A stretch of 64,000 bases of DNA from Flavobacterium sp. NKUCC04_CG. Its GTDB lineage: Bacteria > Bacteroidota > Bacteroidia > Flavobacteriales > Flavobacteriaceae. The notes beneath the pieces are model-generated. The model was not told the DNA's origin and made no database searches. It saw only the letters and a program-made list of their open reading frames with translations. Of the stretch, positions 62,901 to 64,000 are shown in pieces. Where the stretch lies: NCBI RefSeq assembly GCF_019345525.1, contig NZ_JAHKRA010000001.1, forward strand, positions 124,001-188,000, in the 5' to 3' direction. The position numbers and the translations under genes are program-made. The stretch's first letter is position 1. Every line of letters starts with the position of its first letter.

Positions 62901-64000
62901 TCTACAACTTCAAAATCCGGATACTCGCAAATAGTAGTAAAAGACACCCCTGGCGTCCAAGGCGACTCATCAATCACACCACATAGCGCCTGAAAATAAA
63001 TCGTATAGGTTGTAGCAGGCATCAAACCAATCAAGTTTTGTAACAAAATGGTATTCTGGACCGTACCCGTCAACGCAAGTCCTTCATCACCACTACCGGG
63101 CACTCCTTCTGTTCTAATTTCATATTTATAACCGTTTTCTGGAACTCCTTCGAAAGGCACCTCCCATCTTACCGTAGCACTATACCTATCCACATCCAAA
63201 ACCCGGACAGCAGTAGGGGGAAAACAGTTTGGAACAGCTTCGCTTACGATGAAGATCTGAGGAACATGATTAAAATCATAATTAGCATCTGATAAATCAT
63301 GAAGATTTTGACGCGCAATATCGGTATAGTGAATCATTCCCCTTTTTTCAGCCGTGTTCATTACACGAAACGCAGCCCCCGAACTCCAACCTGGCGAATA
63401 TTCATTCACTGCAATTACCAGATTACTCTCCCCATCCCAAACAAAGGGATCCTGTAAGGTAATCTCCATCCATGCATCAGTAGGATTTGGGAAGCTAACC
63501 ACACCATCAAACACTTGCCGCATCGCTGTTGTTGGTACCCATTCAGTTGCACTTCTTCCTTCGAAACTATGCTTAGTTGTATTACCCATAAATATATTCC
63601 AATCTTCATACCTCGTCCAGATACTAGTTTGGGGTATATTAACATGTAGTCTTAATTTTGTGATATACTTCCTTCCATCAGCCCCTAGTACAGATTTAAG
63701 TTCACTACCCATATAGAGTTGTTGCGAATAATTATAAGCATATAGGGAATATAGAGGTAAAAAAGTACTTATTTCTGTACTACCATCACTTATAAGTCCT
63801 TCAATATGGGTCCTAAACACAAGAGGAACCACACTCCAGGCACTGGATTCGTCCGCTGTACAACGGTTTCTAAACCACACGTAGTATTCGGTATCAGACA
63901 TTAAATTATTTAAAGTAATACTGGTCACCCCTGGCAGCGTTATTCCGGTTGGCATCGAATTTGGGGAAGGGGCTTGTGTGATGTCGGTAGTAAGGAAGTA
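59957..64000 (-). CDS. giant T9SS surface protein, paralogue 4 (5' end off the window)
   Basis: At least 1347 residues; the frame stays open to the right edge. The 15 codons before the internal Met at 63955 (YFLTTDITQAPSPNS) align with the fibronectin III domain of the paralogues, so that Met is not the start. Visible: the end of a fibronectin III domain, one NYSQQ module (from about 63820), another fibronectin III domain, the Ig-like part (near 62935), the variant WDG module (62250-61780), Ig_7-type CES repeats (61550-60440) and a type A sorting tail (from about 60190). It is the most diverged of the four: many Ile/Val/Glu changes and FDVPEGGVEIAEG in place of YDVATGG. The repeat number cannot be known from this window. 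Confidence 0.92.
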   Translation of the reverse strand, partial: YFLTTDITQAPSPNSMPTGITLPGVTSITLNNLMSDTEYYVWFRNRCTADESSAWSVVPLVFRTHIEGLISDGSTEISTFLPLYSLYAYNYSQQLYMGSELKSVLGADGRKYITKLRLHVNIPQTSIWTRYEDWNIFMGNTTKHSFEGRSATEWVPTTAMRQVFDGVVSFPNPTDAWMEITLQDPFVWDGESNLVIAVNEYSPGWSSGAAFRVMNTAEKRGMIHYTDIARQNLHDLSDANYDFNHVPQIFIVSEAVPNCFPPTAVRVLDVDRYSATVRWEVPFEGVPENGYKYEIRTEGVPGSGDEGLALTGTVQNTILLQNLIGLMPATTYTIYFQALCGVIDESPWTPGVSFTTICEYPDFEVVEVAPFCGQGIADLSVIITGVSGNFKWFDVPEGGVEIAEGQVFTTPLLTETTSYWVEGLVGSDDEVCLNPAGRKMVTVVVTDGLPFELSESTFDICEGDYTTRVFYLGDLSTYDTYTWSPSIGVSGDVQRGWVFNPAITTEYILTAKQNRGDFCEFARKVRVRVQPLPVVKITPREEIIVVCKDEVQTLEIELNEINYSGVVGQAENLTTRTEEITAFSNRRRSVKAQLLFKASELRENGVSSGSLNSIAFNIATAGHALINENYTLRVGTTTLDKFATASFETTGFTTVYGPITYTHTATGWQEIVFDTPFEWDGVSNLILEFSHSGADRLDNAETYYTTTVDNMLLFSYNDFLPMLSTRRLNVKFTGGQKYNIKWSPTENVYLDPAATIPYSYDPEVLVKKVYYKGAIEGYENLAATIDSNNGCFLVKNFNLRTVLITNAQATNQDFCGVVRIADLVATGQEGASFYWYSYAEGGRALDATTPLSTQTYFVTQVIGLCESETRVPVRVTIRPKPVNPIVVNNAVCYTGTLADLIVSYDVSNTLNWYDADHNLITGNIMLDERTLYVSQSSVNCESERVRVDVVVGTAPTVPFADANQYFCNAARVADLSLDLEPTAVARWYSDMESIVALSPNDFLETGTYYGAQLVGGCESTRVRITVIVADFIAEPIVSNQNLCNTSTTVAQLQVTGLPGAEIHWYGTETGGIPLGPNQAVYSGLYYVSQQIGNCESTRVRVGIHVADNNRAPDAQAQSFCGDAKVQDLHVVVGTGFIVKWYAQQEGGTVLSEEEVLQTGTYYVSQSIYHCESPRKSVEVNVNPRPMTPTGNEVQEFEPDFTAVVGDLELNEPAIIWFSSEEEALNDINRLDGNMPLIDGDFYFGVVQSEDGCLSLPFKVQVSIKLGVHNFDLTKLNYYPNPVHDVLTISYHEKISRVEVYALTGHRVLTLNTSDNVVFVDMGRLAAATYIVKIYSDKQQQFLKVLKY

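Noticed and set aside
63953..63955. ATG at 63955 as the start of paralogue 4
   Set aside because: The frame continues upstream to the window edge with codons that align with the fibronectin III domain of the paralogues, and no signal peptide follows this ATG.
38434..64000. Regular repeats that could be taken for CRISPR or minisatellite arrays
   Set aside because: They are in-frame coding repeats of about 280 residues or about 80 residues with conserved protein motifs, not short identical repeats with unique spacers.

Overview
The window is chromosomal DNA from a low-GC member of the Bacteroidota, most likely the family Flavobacteriaceae. The evidence is: type IX secretion (T9SS) C-terminal tails on giant surface proteins, TAnnTTTG-type -7 promoter elements, almost no Shine-Dalgarno sequences, SusC/RagA-style receptors with a carboxypeptidase-like N-terminal domain, and AT-rich intergenic DNA. 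I cannot fix the genus. No rRNA, tRNA, transposase, phage gene or CRISPR array is visible.

Left part (1-16.7 kb): housekeeping genes followed by an iron region. A small exported protein is followed by a CPA-type Na+/H+ antiporter, a leucyl aminopeptidase, a UbiA-like membrane protein and the single-chain glycine decarboxylase gcvP. Next come two convergent operons. The rightward one encodes a siderophore-esterase-like hydrolase, a PepSY membrane reductase-like protein and a TonB-dependent receptor. The leftward one encodes a DUF4374 (XusB-like) lipoprotein and a second TonB-dependent receptor. Together they look like a (xeno)siderophore uptake and processing locus. The 460-bp pocket between them holds terminators facing both ways and, between those, seven TACAAA hexamers in two blocks with an exact 11-bp period.

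Middle (16.7-30.2 kb): envelope and central metabolism. A FabH-like ketosynthase precedes a Wzx-like flippase, which is divergent from a methyltransferase/GT2/MlaE/MlaF group. These are followed by an exported metallo-beta-lactamase-fold protein that has lost most of its zinc ligands, and by an SDR/SprT/mannose-1-phosphate guanylyltransferase operon. Next are pdhA-pdhC of pyruvate dehydrogenase, where pdhA has an unusual leader with a perfect Shine-Dalgarno and an 11-codon upstream ORF overlapping its start, and finally an animal-type UDP-glucose dehydrogenase.

Right part (30.6-64 kb): almost entirely leftward-transcribed giant T9SS cargo genes. There is a 1307-residue and a 1019-residue protein, a 77-residue tail-anchored-looking protein, and then a tandem family of four paralogues (2699, 2167, 2129 and at least 1347 residues, the last running off the right edge). 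The paralogues share an architecture of signal peptide, N-terminal domain, n copies of a ~283-residue unit (fibronectin III plus a beta-sandwich-like module), Ig-like repeats and a type A sorting tail. They differ in the number of units (5, 3, 3 and at least 1), carry near-identical DNA tracts that suggest recombination between neighbours, each have their own terminator, and share a TAnnTTAG element 25-32 bp before the start codon. This looks like an expanding, variable surface-adhesin locus.
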